From the NCBI GenBank assembly GCA_001942185.1, contig MKJV01000082.1:36990-100989 (forward strand): DNA of 64,000 nt, written 5' to 3'. Below the pieces are notes generated by a model. It had not been told where the DNA came from. It saw only the letters and a program-made list of their open reading frames with translations, and did not search any database. Positions within the stretch are counted from its first letter, which is position 1. Each line of letters begins with the position of its first letter. The position numbers were made by a program, and so were the translations under genes. Origin of the DNA: Pseudonocardia sp. CNS-004 (GTDB lineage: Bacteria > Actinomycetota > Actinomycetes > Mycobacteriales > Pseudonocardiaceae). This document shows, piece by piece, positions 38,555 through 49,840 of this stretch.

Positions 38555-41500
38555 GTGACCACGACACAGCGAGACCAGGCGGTGCCTGCGCGCGTGGTCG
38601 CACGCATCCTGGGTGCGGGCGGTGAACCGGTCGGCGCCGGGTTCGTCATCGGCCCGGACCTCGTGGCCACCTGCGCCCACGTCTCGCCACGGCCGTGCGC
38701 GGCGACCCGTACGACGCCACCCCTCCCGCACATCGGGTGGAGCTCGACCTGCCCCTGCTCGACGATCCCGACCGGGACGAGCCCGTTCGGGTCACCGCGG
38801 AGGTCGCGCGGTGGATCCCGATCGCCCCGGAGGGCACCGGTGACATCGCCGTGCTGCGCGTGCGGAACCCGCTGCCCGCCGGTGCGCGGATGCCACCGCT
38901 GCGGCGCGTCGACCAGCTGTGGGACCACTCCTTCCGCGTGCTGGGCTTCCCCGACGGCAGCGCCGACGGGGTGTGGGCCACCGGCCGGTTCCGCGGCCGC
39001 CAGGGCACGCGCTGGTTCCAGATGCAGGCCGCCACGGGCGAGCAGCCGATCGTGGAGGGGTTCAGCGGCTCGCCGGTGTGGGACGAGGAGTCCGGCGCGG
39101 TCGTGGGCATGACCGTGGCCACCGACGTCAGCGGCACCACCACCGCCTACCTCATCCCGATCGACCTGGTGCTCGGCGTCGATCCCGAGCTGCTGCCGTG
39201 CCCCTACCGAGGTCTGGAACCGTTCGGGGAGGAGCACGCGAGCTTCTTCTTCGGCCGTGACGACGACATCGACCGGCTCGTCGACGCCGTCGACCGCAGG
39301 CCGCTGGTGGCGGTGGCGGGCCCGTCCGGAGCCGGCAAGTCGTCGCTCGTGCGCGCCGGGCTGCTGCCGCGGCTGCGCGCCGGAGGCGCGCGGGTCACCG
39401 AGCTGCGCCCGTTGCCGGGTCGCCCGGTCGCCGAGGTGCTCGACGGCGTGGCCGACCGGGCCACCGGTCCGGGCGGGCGCACCGTGCTCGTCGTCGACCA
39501 GTTCGAGGAGCTCGCCGCCACCGACCCGGGCGCGGCCACGGAGCTGCTCGAACGGATCGGCGAGCTGGTCTCCGCGAGCGACTCCGTGCGCGCCGTGCTC
39601 ACCCTGCGCTCGGCCACGCTCGACGACGTGCTCGTCCCCGAGCTCGCAGGCCTGCTCGGCTCCGGCACGGTTCTGGTCCCCCCGATGGACCGCGGCCAGC
39701 TGCGACACGCGATCGTCTCGCCCGCCGAGCGGGCGCCCGGCCTGTCCTTCGAGCAGGGGCTCGTCGACCGCATCCTCGACGACGCCGCCGCGGAGCCCGG
39801 CCAGCTGCCGCTGGTGGAGTCGCTGCTCACCGAGCTGTGGACGCGCCGGGAGGGCGGGTACCTCACGGTGCGCGCGTACGAGGAGGCCGGCGGGGTGGCG
39901 GGCGTGGTCGCCACGCACGCCGAGGCGGTCGTCGCCGGCTTCGACCCGGCAGACGCCGATCGGCTGCGGCGCTGTTCACCGCGCTCGCCGGGCCGGACCG
40001 CGACGGCCGCTTCGTCCGCAGGCCGTTGCGCTGGACCGAGGTGGCAACCGACCTGCGCCCGCTCGTGCTGCGGCTCGCCGCGGGCCGGCTCGTGGTCGTC
40101 GAACGCGGCCCCGACGGGCAGGAGACCATCCAGCTCGCCCACCAGGCCCTGATCGCGCACTGGCCCCGGCTGCGGGACTGGCTCACCGAGGACCGCGACT
40201 TCATCGCCTTGCGGGACCAGGTGGGTCAGCAGCGGGAGCGCTGGGAAGCGACCGGTCGCGACGACGGGGCCCTGCTGCGCGGGGCCGCGCTCGCCACGGC
40301 GCTCGACCGGCTCCCGGGCCGGGCGGCCGACGTGCCCGCCTCCGACATCGAGTTCGTGCAGCGCAGCCGCACACGGCAGCGCCGCGAGGTGCGGCGGTGG
40401 CGGGTCGTCACCGCGGTGCTGGCGGTGATCACGCTCGCCGCCGGGTTGCTGGCGGTCGTCGCGGTCAACCGCGGCAACGCGCTCGGCGATCAGCTCGACC
40501 TCGCCAACGCCGAGCTGCTCGCCCAGACCTCGCTGCGAACCGCGCCCAGCGACCCGGTGGCCGCCACCCAGCTCGCGCTCGCCGGATGGCGGCTCGACCC
40601 GGAGAACGCGTCGGTGCGCGCGGCCCTGCTGCACCAGTACGTGGCGATGCGGTCCGTCGAGGGCGTGCTCGCGGGAGTGGCGACCGAGCCGATACTCCCG
40701 TTCAACGTGTCCGACGACGGCCACACGGCGTTGCTCGTCGAAAGCGGCACTCCCGTCGTGCTCACCGGCCTGCCGCTCGGTCCGGTGCACCGCCATGTGC
40801 TGCCCGGGGCGCCCCCGGACCTCCGTCCGGTCAATCTCAGCGGGAACGCCCGGCGGGTCGTGGCAGTCGAGGGGCAGGCCCGGGTGCTGCTGTGGGACCT
40901 CACCACCGGCGGCGGACCACAGGTCCTCTCCGGCCCGGCGGGCGACGCCCCGATCGAGCAGGCCATCGCGCTCACCGACGACCTCGTCGGCTGGCTGGAG
41001 GCCGACAGCAGCGGCGGCAACCGCCTGCGCATCTGGGACGCGGCCGCAGGCCGCGCCGCGCCGCACGACGGCACGCCGGTGCCCGAACGCGGCGTCACAG
41101 GTCTCGGACTCACAGCCGATGGCGGATCCCTCGTCCTGCGCACCGGCGAGCCGGACCGCCCCGAGTCGCGTCTCGTCGTACGACGGCTCGGTGACGGTGC
41201 CGAGCTCGGCTCGTTCCCGGGCGCATCCCTGCCCCTCCTCCCCGGCGACAGGGTGGCGACCTGCGAGGTCGACCCGAGCGGTCGCGCCCAGGCAGTGGTG
41301 CGCAACCTCATCGGCGGCGAGGAGCTGCGAAGGGTGCCCCTCCTCGCCGGGGACTGCGACCGCTTCAGCCTGAGCGGGACGCTGGGTGGGAGCAACCACG
41401 TCGCCGAGCGGATCGGCCCGCCGGGTGACTACGACGTCGTCCGCATCAGCAACCTCGACGACGGCACCGTCCTCGAGGTGACCATCCCGCCGGACCCCAC

Positions 41501-42649
41501 CTCGTCGTCCGACATCGGCAGCCGGATGGTCGTCCTCCCAGGAGCGCACGGCACCAGCACCGTCCTCATCCCCCGCGGCACGTCGATCCTGCGGGTACGC
41601 GCCGAGCCCAACCCGTACGCGTCGCTGGGCGGGGATCCGCCCGACCTGACCCTGAGCGACGACGGGCGCACACTGGTCGCCGCCGATACGCAGCAGGGCA
41701 CCACCGCCTTCGACCGGGCGACGGCGGCGCCGGTCGGTCGGCTGGATCCGATCGCACCACCTGCGAGCGGCAGGAGCGTCGTGGCGGAGCGCCTGAGCAT
41801 CCTCGCCGGCACGTCCCGAGACGGTTTGGTGCTGTCGGAGTACGAGCTGCCCTCGTTGGCTGCCACGTTCAGCACGCCGGTGCCGCGGCGACCGGGCGAA
41901 CCCGTGCGAACGGTCGCGGTCGCCTCCACCGACGAGCACGTCTTCACCTTCGGCGACGGGGTGCTGGCCGCCTGGGATCGAGCGACCGGCGCTCCGGTCG
42001 GACCGCCGGTCGATCTGGCCACGACGCCGGCCGCGCGCGCTGGTTCGCGGGGCGGCAGTCCGTCGTCTTCTCGGCACGGAGCGGCGACCACCCGACAGAG
42101 GTCATCCTCATCGGGCAGGACAGCACGATCGAGCTGTGGGACGTCGCGCTCGGACAGCGGATCGCGGCGTTGCCGCACCTCGCCGGCAGGCTCCCGATCT
42201 GGTTCGCCCCCGACGCCGACGGCAGGCGGCTGCTCGTCTCGACCCAGGTCGGCGTCCAGGAGGTGTGGGACCTCGACCGTCTGGAGCTCGTCGGCACACC
42301 GTTGCCCGCGCCGGGCTTCCAGCTACCGATCGGGTTCACCGAGGACGGGCGGGCCGTGACGGGCAACGGTCAGGGCGGCGACCTGACGCACACCTTCTGG
42401 AACGTGCAGACCGGGGAGAACAACGGGACGGTCCACCTGAGCTACGGGCACGACGAGGCGAGGTCGATCGACGGGACGTGGATGAAGATCCCCGGGACCG
42501 GTGGCCAGTACCGTGCGCCACTCCCGTTCCGGATGGCCCTCACGGCCCAGCAGTGGGTCGATCACCTCTGCACGTTCTCGGCCCGCCCGTTCACGGATGT
42601 CGAGCGGGCCTCCCTACCGGCCGGGAGCGTGATCGAGCCACCCTGCTGA
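38555..42649 (+). CDS. Trypsin-like protease-nSTAND ATPase-beta-propeller protein, three frameshifts
   Basis: A multidomain protein of about 1365 residues. The N-terminal trypsin-like domain has His42 in LVATCAHV, the Asp of GTGDIAVLRV and the Ser of EGFSGSPVWDEES. The STAND NTPase has Walker A GPSGAGKSSLV (about residue 257), Walker B VLVVDQFEEL and a winged-helix segment ending HQALIAHWPRL. One membrane helix follows near residue 625 (VVTAVLAVITLAAGLLAVVA). The rest is a beta-propeller with repeated LLWDLTTG/LRIWDAAAG strands. Single bases are missing near 38688, 39970 and 42040. The layout resembles STAND-based conflict proteins: ligand sensing by the propeller, switching by the NTPase, protease as effector. 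GTG 38555 is the presumed start. Confidence 0.85.
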
Positions 42650-42697
42650 CCGGTAACCCGGTCGAGTTCTGCCGGGGGCCGGGAGGACCATGGGCCC

Positions 42698-43930
42698 GTG
42701 GGCGTCGATGTGAGGGGCATCAGCGCCTACCGCTCCGTCCTCGCCCTGCCCGGGGTCGGCGCGGTCACCGCCGTCTCGTTCCTCGCCCGGCTGCCGGCGT
42801 CCGCGGCGGCCATCACGCTCACGCTGCACGTGGTGCTCACCCTCGATCAGGGTTACGCGGCGGCCGGGGTGGTCGGCGCCGCGGCCACCGTCGGCATGGC
42901 GATCGGTGCTCCGCTTCTCGGACGACTGGTCGACCGGCGAGGGCTGCGCACGATGCTCGTGCTCACGCTGTCGGCGCAGGCGGTGTTCTGGGGCGTCGCA
43001 CCGGTGCTGCCGTACCCGGCGCTGCTGGTGGGCGCGCTGCTCGGTGGGCTGCTCGGGGTGCCGGTCTACTCCGTCACCCGGCAGTCGCTCGCCGTACTGG
43101 TGCCCGCGGGCCGCAGGCGTCCCGCATTCGCGCTCGACTCGATGTCGGTCGAGATCTCCTACATCATCGGGCCGGCGGTCGGCGCGCTGCTGGCACTGCA
43201 GGCGTCCTCTGCCGCCGCGATGTGGACCGTCGGAGCGGGCTGGCTGGTCGCGGGCGGCGCGCTCATGCTGCTGAACCCGCCCACGCGGATGCCCGACACC
43301 CCTGGCGGCGGGCCGCCACCGCCCGTCCGGCAGTGGCTCGACCGCCGCCTGCTCGGGGCACTGCTGGCCACCACGGCCGCCGTCACGGTCGTCTTCGGCA
43401 CCGAGCTCACGATGATCGCGGGCCTCGAGCTGGGCGGCAACGCGGGCTGGATCCCCGCGGTCAACGCGGTGTGGTGCGTGGCGTCGCTGGTCGGTGGCTT
43501 CGCCTACGGCGCGGCCCGGCGGTCCCGGCCGCTCCCACTGCTGGTCGGCTGCCTCGGCGTTGCCGCATTGCCGGTCGCGTTCGCGGGGCCGTGGTGGTCC
43601 TACGCGCTGCTGCTCGTGCCCGTCGGGCTGCTGATCGCTCCGTCGATGGCCGCGAGCGCCGAGACCGTCAGCGGGCTGGCGCCCGACCACGTGCGCGGGC
43701 TCGTCACCGGACTGCACGGGTCCGCCATCACCCTCGGCGCCACCATCGCCACCCCGCTGGCCGGGCTGCTGGTCGACATCGCGTCCCCCGCAGTGGCGGT
43801 CCTCACGGTCGGAGCCGCGGGCCTCGGGGCCGCAATACTCGTTGCCCTGCTCAGCCGCCCGGGCCCCGGGGCGTCGAGGTACCCCCTCAGCGGGTTCTCA
43901 ACCGATTTAGGGGAGACTACGAGCCAATGA
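42698..43930 (+). CDS. MFS transporter, 12 helices
   Basis: A 410-residue transporter with 12 predicted helices. Motif A between helices 2 and 3 is GAPLLGRLVDRRGLRTMLV, and the repeat in the second half is YGAARRSRPLPLLVG. Helix 4 has GVPVYSVTRQSLAVLVPAGR. Substrate unknown; the protein resembles actinobacterial putative exporters. GTG 42698 is the start. Its stop overlaps the ATG of the next gene by ATGA, so the two are coupled. It follows the STAND protein by 48 bases and may be in its operon. Confidence 0.85.
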   Translation: MGVDVRGISAYRSVLALPGVGAVTAVSFLARLPASAAAITLTLHVVLTLDQGYAAAGVVGAAATVGMAIGAPLLGRLVDRRGLRTMLVLTLSAQAVFWGVAPVLPYPALLVGALLGGLLGVPVYSVTRQSLAVLVPAGRRRPAFALDSMSVEISYIIGPAVGALLALQASSAAAMWTVGAGWLVAGGALMLLNPPTRMPDTPGGGPPPPVRQWLDRRLLGALLATTAAVTVVFGTELTMIAGLELGGNAGWIPAVNAVWCVASLVGGFAYGAARRSRPLPLLVGCLGVAALPVAFAGPWWSYALLLVPVGLLIAPSMAASAETVSGLAPDHVRGLVTGLHGSAITLGATIATPLAGLLVDIASPAVAVLTVGAAGLGAAILVALLSRPGPGASRYPLSGFSTDLGETTSQ

Positions 43931-44954
43931 CCGCACCGCCGGGCCGGCTCACCCCCGTCGCGCCGGAGCCGCAACAGCGGCCCCGCCGCGGCTACGTCCG
44001 CTACCTCGTCGCAGCGCTGTTCACGCTCGCTGTGGCGGTGGCGGCACTGCCGGACCTCCTCTTCGGGCTCGATCGCCGCAGCCCGTTCGTCCAGCTCGTG
44101 TCGATGCGCCCGTGGATCCTCACCGGCGTCGCCGTCGTGCTGGTGCTGCTGCTCCTCGTGCTGGTGTTCGAGCGCCGGGTGTGGCCGTTCGCCGCGGGCG
44201 TGCTCGCCGTGCTCCTGATCGGCGGCGGGATGGTGCTCCCGCGGATGCTGGTCGACCCGGAGCCGACGCGCGGCTCCCCCTTCCGGGTGCTGGCGTTCAA
44301 CACGTACGAGGGCGAGGCCGACGTGGCCCAGCTCGCTGACCTGATCAAGACGCACCAGCCGGACGCCGTGTCGATCAGCGAGTCCGGGCAGATCTTCGCC
44401 GACAAGCTCGCCCCGATCGTCGAGCCGCTGGGCTACCGCACCTACGTCTCCACCGACGACGACGGTGACGACGACGTCGAGGAGGTCACCGCCCTCGTCT
44501 CGGACCAGTACGACGACATCGAGGTCCGGATCGGCACGGACACGTCGACCTTCCCGTACATCGAGATCACCGGCGGCGCGCTGGGCGACATGCGTTTCGT
44601 GGCGTTCCACTCGGTCGCCCCGGTGCCCGGCTCGGTGCCCCAGTGGAACGCGACCTCGCGCTGCTGTCCCGCTGGTGTGCCGGCCCGTCACCGGCCGTCG
44701 TGGCGGGCGACTTCAACGCCACCCTGGACCACTCCGCGTTGCGGACCGGCACCACGGGTTGCGAGGACGCAGCGGCACAACGCGGCTCGGGACTGGTCCC
44801 GACGTGGGGGCCCAGCCCGCAGCTCCGGCCGTACGGACCGCAGATCGACCACGTGTTCACCACCGAGGGCATCACGGCCGAGACCTTCGACGTGTACGAC
44901 GTCGCGGGCAGCGACCACCGCGCCGTCATGACGACGCTGCGCCTCGCCAGCTGA
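43927..44954 (+). CDS. Membrane-anchored endonuclease/exonuclease/phosphatase-fold protein, one frameshift
   Basis: Starts with two or three membrane helices (VRYLVAALFTLAVAVAALP, then WILTGVAVVLVLLLLVLVF and AAGVLAVLLIGGGMVL). An exported EEP domain follows: FRVLAFNTYEGEADVAQLAD with the Asn, SISESGQIF with the Glu, VAGDFNATLDHSAL and the terminal GSDHRAVMTT. One base is missing near 44645. The core motifs are those of EEP enzymes that cut phosphodiesters in nucleic acids, sugar phosphates or lipids; an extracellular location argues for DNA or phospholipid. ATG 43927 overlaps the MFS gene by ATGA. A perfect terminator follows. Confidence 0.85.
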
Positions 44955-44980
44955 CCTGCCCCCACCTCCTGAGGCGGAAC

Positions 44981-45015
44981 GGGCTCCCGCAGGCACATCG
45001 CCTGCGGGAGCCCGC
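44981..45015. terminator. Perfect 15-bp bidirectional terminator
   Basis: cgggctcccgcaggc and gcctgcgggagcccg around acatc, between the convergent EEP gene and asd. Confidence 0.88.
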
Positions 45016-45028
45016 GTCCCGGCCGTGG

Positions 45029-46147
45029 TCAGAGGCTGGTGGCCACCGTCTCCGCGATCTCGTAGGTGTTGAGCGCGGCACCCTTGCGCAGGTTGTCGCC
45101 GCACACGAACAGCTCGAGCGTCTGGGGGAAGTCCAGCGCCTGCCGGATCCGGCCGACCCAGGTGGGGTCGCCGCCCACGGCGTCGGCCGGTGTGGGCCAC
45201 TCGCCCGCCGCCGGGTCGTCGCGCAGCACTATCGAGGGCTGCTCGGCGAGCACCTTGCGGGCCGCGTCCACCGACACCTCGCGGGAGAACGTGGCGTGCA
45301 CCGCGAGCGAGTGGGTGGTGACCACCGGCACCCGCACGCACGTGGCGGAGACCTTGAGATCCGGGATGCCGAGGATCTTGCGAGCCTCGTTGCGGACCTT
45401 GAGCTCCTCCGACGACCAGCCGTCGTCCTTGAGCGAACCCGCCCACGGCACGACGTTGAGCGCGAGCGGCGCCGGGAACGGCGACTCCGCGGCGTCCAGA
45501 CCCGCGGCGGCAAGCGTCTCGGCGACGTCACCGCCGCGCACCCCGACCTCCCGGCCGGCGACGGCGGACAGCTCGGCGTAGAGCCGGTCGATGCCGCCCT
45601 GCCCCGCACCGGACGCCGCCTGGTACGACGCCACGACCAGCGCCTCGAGCCCGAACTCGCGGTGCAGCGCGCCCATCGCGGCCATCATGGACAGCGTCGT
45701 GCAGTTGGGGTTGGAGATGATCCCCTTCGGCCGCTCGGCCGCCTTGTCGGCGTTGACCTCGGGCACCACGAGGGGCACCTCGGGGTCCATGCGGAAGGCC
45801 CCGGAGTTGTCCACCGCCACCGCGCCGCGCTCGGCCGCGATCGGCGCCCACTGCGCGCTGACCTCGTCGGGAACGTCGAACAGCGCGACGTCCACCCCGT
45901 CGAAGACCTCGGGCGCGAGCGCCTGCACCGTGACGTCCTCACCGCGCACCCGCAGCACCTTCCCGGCCGACCGGGGTGAGGCGACGAGGCGGATCTCCGA
46001 CCACGGCACGTTCTCCCGCGCGTCGATGATCTCGATCATGGTGGTGCCGACGGCACCGGTGGCCCCGACGAGCGCGAGCACCGGGCCCCGCTCGTGGCGA
46101 CCGTGCTCGTGGCGACCGTGCTGCCCCTGGTCGAGCGCGTCCGACAT
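45029..46147 (-). CDS. asd: Aspartate-semialdehyde dehydrogenase
   Basis: A 372-residue enzyme that reduces aspartyl phosphate to aspartate semialdehyde for lysine, threonine, methionine and diaminopimelate. The NADP motif is LVGATGAVGTTM. The nucleophilic Cys149 is in ISNPNCTTL. RVPVVTTHSLAVHATF contains the conserved Arg and His of the active site. The N-terminal 20 residues carry an unusual His/Gly/Gln-rich stretch, HGRHEHGRHER, before the fold begins. ATG 46147 lies five bases after the aspartokinase stop, so it is the second gene of the lysC-asd operon. Intact. Confidence 0.95.
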   Translation of the reverse strand: MSDALDQGQHGRHEHGRHERGPVLALVGATGAVGTTMIEIIDARENVPWSEIRLVASPRSAGKVLRVRGEDVTVQALAPEVFDGVDVALFDVPDEVSAQWAPIAAERGAVAVDNSGAFRMDPEVPLVVPEVNADKAAERPKGIISNPNCTTLSMMAAMGALHREFGLEALVVASYQAASGAGQGGIDRLYAELSAVAGREVGVRGGDVAETLAAAGLDAAESPFPAPLALNVVPWAGSLKDDGWSSEELKVRNEARKILGIPDLKVSATCVRVPVVTTHSLAVHATFSREVSVDAARKVLAEQPSIVLRDDPAAGEWPTPADAVGGDPTWVGRIRQALDFPQTLELFVCGDNLRKGAALNTYEIAETVATSL

Positions 46148-46152
46148 GCCGC

Positions 46153-47417
46153 TCACCGTCCCGTTCCGGCGTGTACCACTGCCTGCTCGGCACCGCCCAG
46201 CTCGAACGCGGCGTGCAGCGCGCTCACCGCGGTGTCGAGCTGGTCGGGACGGCAGAGCACGGAGATCCGGATCTCCGAGGTGTTCATGGTCTCGATGTTG
46301 ATCCCGGCGCTGGACAGCGCCTCGCAGAACGTGGCCGTGACGCCGGGGTGCGAACGCATCCCCGCACCGACCAGCGACACCTTCCCGACCTCCGAGTCGT
46401 GCAGCACCTCCGCGAACCCGATCTCGGGCTGCGCGGCCGTGAGCGCGGCGACGGCGCGCGGACCGTCGGTGCGCGGCAGCGTGAACGTGATGTCGGTGCG
46501 CTGCGCCGACGTGCGGCTGATGTTCTGCAACACCATGTCGATGTTGATCTCGGCGTCGGCGACGGTGCGGAAGATCCGGGCCGCCATGCCGGGCGTGTCC
46601 GGCACATCGGTGATGGTGATCTTCGCTTCGGACCGGTCGTGAGCGACCCCGGTGATGATCGCCTGCTCCATGGGGATCTCCTCGATCGAGCCGGTGACGA
46701 GCGAGCCCGGCTTGTCGTTGTACGAGCTGCGCACCCGCAGCGGGACGTTGTAGCGCCGGGCGTACTCCACGGCCCGCAGGTGCAGGACCTTCGCTCCGCA
46801 CGCGGCCATCTCGAGCATCTCCTCGTAGGTGATGGTCTCGAGCCGCTGCGCGTCCGGGGCGATGCGCGGGTCGGCGCTGTAGATGCCGTCGACATCGGTG
46901 TAGATCTCGCAGACGTCGGCCTCGAGCGCAGCCGCGAGCGCGACCGCCGTGGTGTCCGAGCCACCGCGGCCGAGCGTGGTGACGTCCTTCGAGTCCTGGC
47001 TCACACCCTGGAAGCCCGCGACGAGCACGATGGAACCCTCGTCGAGGGCCTCGCGCAGCCGCTGGGGGTTGACCTGCACGATCCGCGCGTCGCCGTGCTT
47101 GGACGTGGTGATCATGCCGGCCTGCGATCCGGTGAACGACCGGGCCTGCGCGCCGAGGGAGTGGATCGCCATCGCCACCAGCGCGTTCGACATGCGCTCT
47201 CCCGCCGTGAGCAGCATGTCCAGCTCCCGCGGCGGCGGGGCGGGCGACACCTGATCGGCGAGGTCCAGCAGGTCGTCGGTGGTGTCGCCCATGCCGAGCA
47301 CACGACGACGACGTCGTTGCCCTCTTTGTGCGTGCGGACGATCCGTTCGGCGACCTTCTTGATGCGGTCCGCGTCCTGAAGGGACGATCCGCCGTACTTC
47401 TGCACGACGAGGGCCAC
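46153..47417 (-). CDS. lysC: Aspartate kinase, one frameshift
   Basis: A 421-residue aspartokinase that phosphorylates aspartate, the first step of the aspartate pathway. The kinase domain begins ALVVQKYGGSSLQDADRIKK and has TLGRGGSDTTAVALAAALEA. Two ACT domains in the C-terminal third (MEQAIITGVAHDRSEAKITI and KVSLVGAGMRSHPGVTATFC) bind feedback inhibitors. One base is missing near 47305, before MGDTTDDLLDLA. An internal start at MEQAIITG would yield the separate regulatory subunit known from Corynebacterium and mycobacteria. GTG 47417 has aggaggtcggcg upstream. Confidence 0.95.
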
Positions 47418-47704
47418 CGCCGACCTCCTGTCCTGGCCGCGGCGTGCCGCCTGCGGCCTTCGGGCTCATCACCGCGGGTATCCACACGCACGGGACGTGC
47501 ACACCGGGTGCTGGTCGGGAGCCCACCCTACCGGCCGGCGCAGGAGCCGCAGATCGGAATGGGATAGACCACAGATCACCGCCGCCGCACGGGGCGCACC
47601 GCACGGCGCACCCGGACGCACTCCCGTGCCGCTCGTGGACCGCAGAGCGACGGGTCGTCGACGATCGGGCGGCGCTGTCGGTGCTCGGCCCTACTCTGCT
47701 GGTC

Positions 47705-49834
47705 ATGAGCGGCGCAGCCGGCTTGGGCACGTGGCTCGCCACGCTCGACGCCCCGCGGCTGGCGGCGATCCTGCGCGCCCGGCCCGACGTCGCGCGCCAT
47801 CCCGAACCCACCGACCTCTCCATGGTGGCCTCCCGGCTGTCGTCGCGGTCGTCGGTCAACTGGGCGATCACGGCGTTGAGCAGGCCTGCGCTGCAGGTCG
47901 CCGAGGCGTTGCTGGCTCTCGGTGGCTCCGCGTCCCGCGAGGAGCTGCACTCGCTGCTCGGTGCCACCGGTGCCGCGGTGGAGGCGGTCGACGCCGCGAT
48001 CGCCGAGCTCGCCGCGCTCGCGCTCGCGTGGACGCTGCAGGGCACGGTGCGGCAGGTCGGCAGCTGGGGTGCGATCACCCCGGATCCGCTCGGCCTGGGC
48101 CGCCCGGCCCACGAGCTCTACGGCAGGCTCTCGGCCGACCAGCTCGACCGCATCGGCGCCCACCACGGCATTCCCGGGCTCGGCCGGGCCGGCATCCACT
48201 CCGTCGTGGCCGTGCTCACCGAGCCCGACGCGGTACGTGCGCGCCTCGCCGGTGCCGATCCGCAGATCGCGGCGGCCGTGCGCCGGTTGGCCACCCACGG
48301 GCCGCGACGGTCGGGGGTGCGGTTCCCCGAGCCCGGCGAGCCCGTCGGCGCCTGCCAGGAGGGCCGGCAGCTCGCGGCGCAGGGCTGGGCCGTGCCCACC
48401 GAGTGGGGCATCGGCGAGATGCCGAGGGAGATCGCGCTGGCGGTCCGCGGTCCGGCTTACCGCGCGCCGTTCGACGCCCACCCGCCCCGTCCCGCCACCG
48501 CGCCCGTCGACCCCCGGCAGCTGCACGCCGCGGGCGAGCACGGGGCGCTCACGGCGCTGGGTTCGGTCCGCCGGCTGGTCACGCTGCTCGGCCGCAGCCC
48601 GCTCGCCACCGTGCGCGGCGGCGGCATCGGGGTCCGCGAGTTGCGCCGGGCCGCCAAGGAGGTCGGCTCCGACATCACGGGTGCGCGGCTCGGGCTGGAG
48701 ACGGCCCGGGCGGCCGGGCTCGTCACGCTCGCCATGGAGAAGGCCGGTCCCGGCGCTGCGCGGGGCGGGTCGGAGCCCCCGAGTGCCGTCGCGCTGCCCA
48801 CGGAGGCGGTCGACGAATGGCTCGCCGCCGAACCCGTCGATGCCTACGCCCGCCTCCTGCTCGGCTGGTGGCACCTGCCGACGGTGCCCAGCCTCCGCGT
48901 CGACGAGTCCGGCCGGCCCGCAGGGGCCCTGGTCCGCGCCTACGGCCACCCGGAGCACGTCCGGATGCGCGCCGGCGTGTTCGCCTGCCTCGCCGACCTC
49001 GACCCCGCATGCGGCCTCGTCGAGACCGACTCGCTGCGCGAGCTGCTCGCCCACCGCGCCCCGCTCGACCGCGGGCTCCCCGACGACGACGCCCGCCTCA
49101 GCGCCACCCTCGACGAGGCCACCCGGCTCGGCCTCGTCGCGATGGGGGCGCTCACCCCGGTCGGCCGGGAGCTGCTGGCGGCCGTCCGCGGCGACCACCC
49201 GCACGCCGCGCTACACACCGCTCTCGCCGGCATGCTGCCCGCCCCCACGTGCACGGCCTCGTTCCTGCCCGACCTCACCGCGCTCGTCACCGGGATCGCG
49301 GCGGCCCCGCTCGCGCGGCTGCTCGACGCCGCCGCCGACCTCGAACGCCAGGACGTCACGTCCATCTGGAGGTTCACGGCCGCGAGCGTGCGGCGGGCGC
49401 TGGACGCGGGCCACGACGCCGACGAGCTGCTGGCGGCGCTCGCCGCCGCGGCCGAGCGCCCTCTCCCGCAGCCGCTGGGCTACCTGATCGAGGACATCGC
49501 ACGCCAGCACGGGCAGGTGCAGGTCGTCGCCGTCAGCACCTGTGTCCGCGTGGCCGATGCCGCCCTCGCCGCCCAGCTCGCCGCCCACCGCGCGCTGGCC
49601 CCGCTGGGGTTGCGCCGGCTCACCGACACGGTCCTGGTCAGCGAGCAGCCTGCCGACGTGGTGGTGGAGGCGCTGCGGTCGGCGGAACTCTCCCCGCTCC
49701 AGCAGGACGCCGCAGGTGCCACCGTGGTCGAGCGAGCCCCGGACCGCAGGGTGCCCGTGCCGGCCGAACGGTCGTCGCCGGGCCCGCCCGCCGGCATGGC
49801 CGCGCTCGCGGCGCGGCTCACGGGCGCTGCGTAG
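47705..49834 (+). CDS. XPB-type helicase-associated protein (Rv0862c-like)
   Basis: A 709-residue protein with no Walker motif. It begins GLGTWLATLDAPRLAAILRA and DLSMVASRLSSRSSVNWAIT, and the C-terminal half has VRRALDAGHDADELLAALAA and ALRSAELSPLQQDAAG. The overall pattern fits the actinobacterial helicase-associated domain proteins (Helicase_C_3 type, Rv0862c) that usually lie beside an XPB-like helicase; no such helicase is next to it here. ATG 47705 has TACTCT seven bases upstream and no ribosome binding site. It lies divergent from lysC. Gene intact. Confidence 0.78.
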   Translation: MSGAAGLGTWLATLDAPRLAAILRARPDVARHPEPTDLSMVASRLSSRSSVNWAITALSRPALQVAEALLALGGSASREELHSLLGATGAAVEAVDAAIAELAALALAWTLQGTVRQVGSWGAITPDPLGLGRPAHELYGRLSADQLDRIGAHHGIPGLGRAGIHSVVAVLTEPDAVRARLAGADPQIAAAVRRLATHGPRRSGVRFPEPGEPVGACQEGRQLAAQGWAVPTEWGIGEMPREIALAVRGPAYRAPFDAHPPRPATAPVDPRQLHAAGEHGALTALGSVRRLVTLLGRSPLATVRGGGIGVRELRRAAKEVGSDITGARLGLETARAAGLVTLAMEKAGPGAARGGSEPPSAVALPTEAVDEWLAAEPVDAYARLLLGWWHLPTVPSLRVDESGRPAGALVRAYGHPEHVRMRAGVFACLADLDPACGLVETDSLRELLAHRAPLDRGLPDDDARLSATLDEATRLGLVAMGALTPVGRELLAAVRGDHPHAALHTALAGMLPAPTCTASFLPDLTALVTGIAAAPLARLLDAAADLERQDVTSIWRFTAASVRRALDAGHDADELLAALAAAAERPLPQPLGYLIEDIARQHGQVQVVAVSTCVRVADAALAAQLAAHRALAPLGLRRLTDTVLVSEQPADVVVEALRSAELSPLQQDAAGATVVERAPDRRVPVPAERSSPGPPAGMAALAARLTGAA

Positions 49835-49840
49835 GGACGG

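Noticed and set aside
39204..42077. Long minus-strand open frame opposite the STAND protein
   Set aside because: Antisense shadow; the plus strand carries the protease, NTPase and propeller motifs.
42136..44931. Long open frame covering the end of the STAND protein, the MFS gene and the nuclease-fold gene
   Set aside because: Only its 3' part is the true coding frame of the nuclease-fold gene; the rest is out of frame with the MFS gene.
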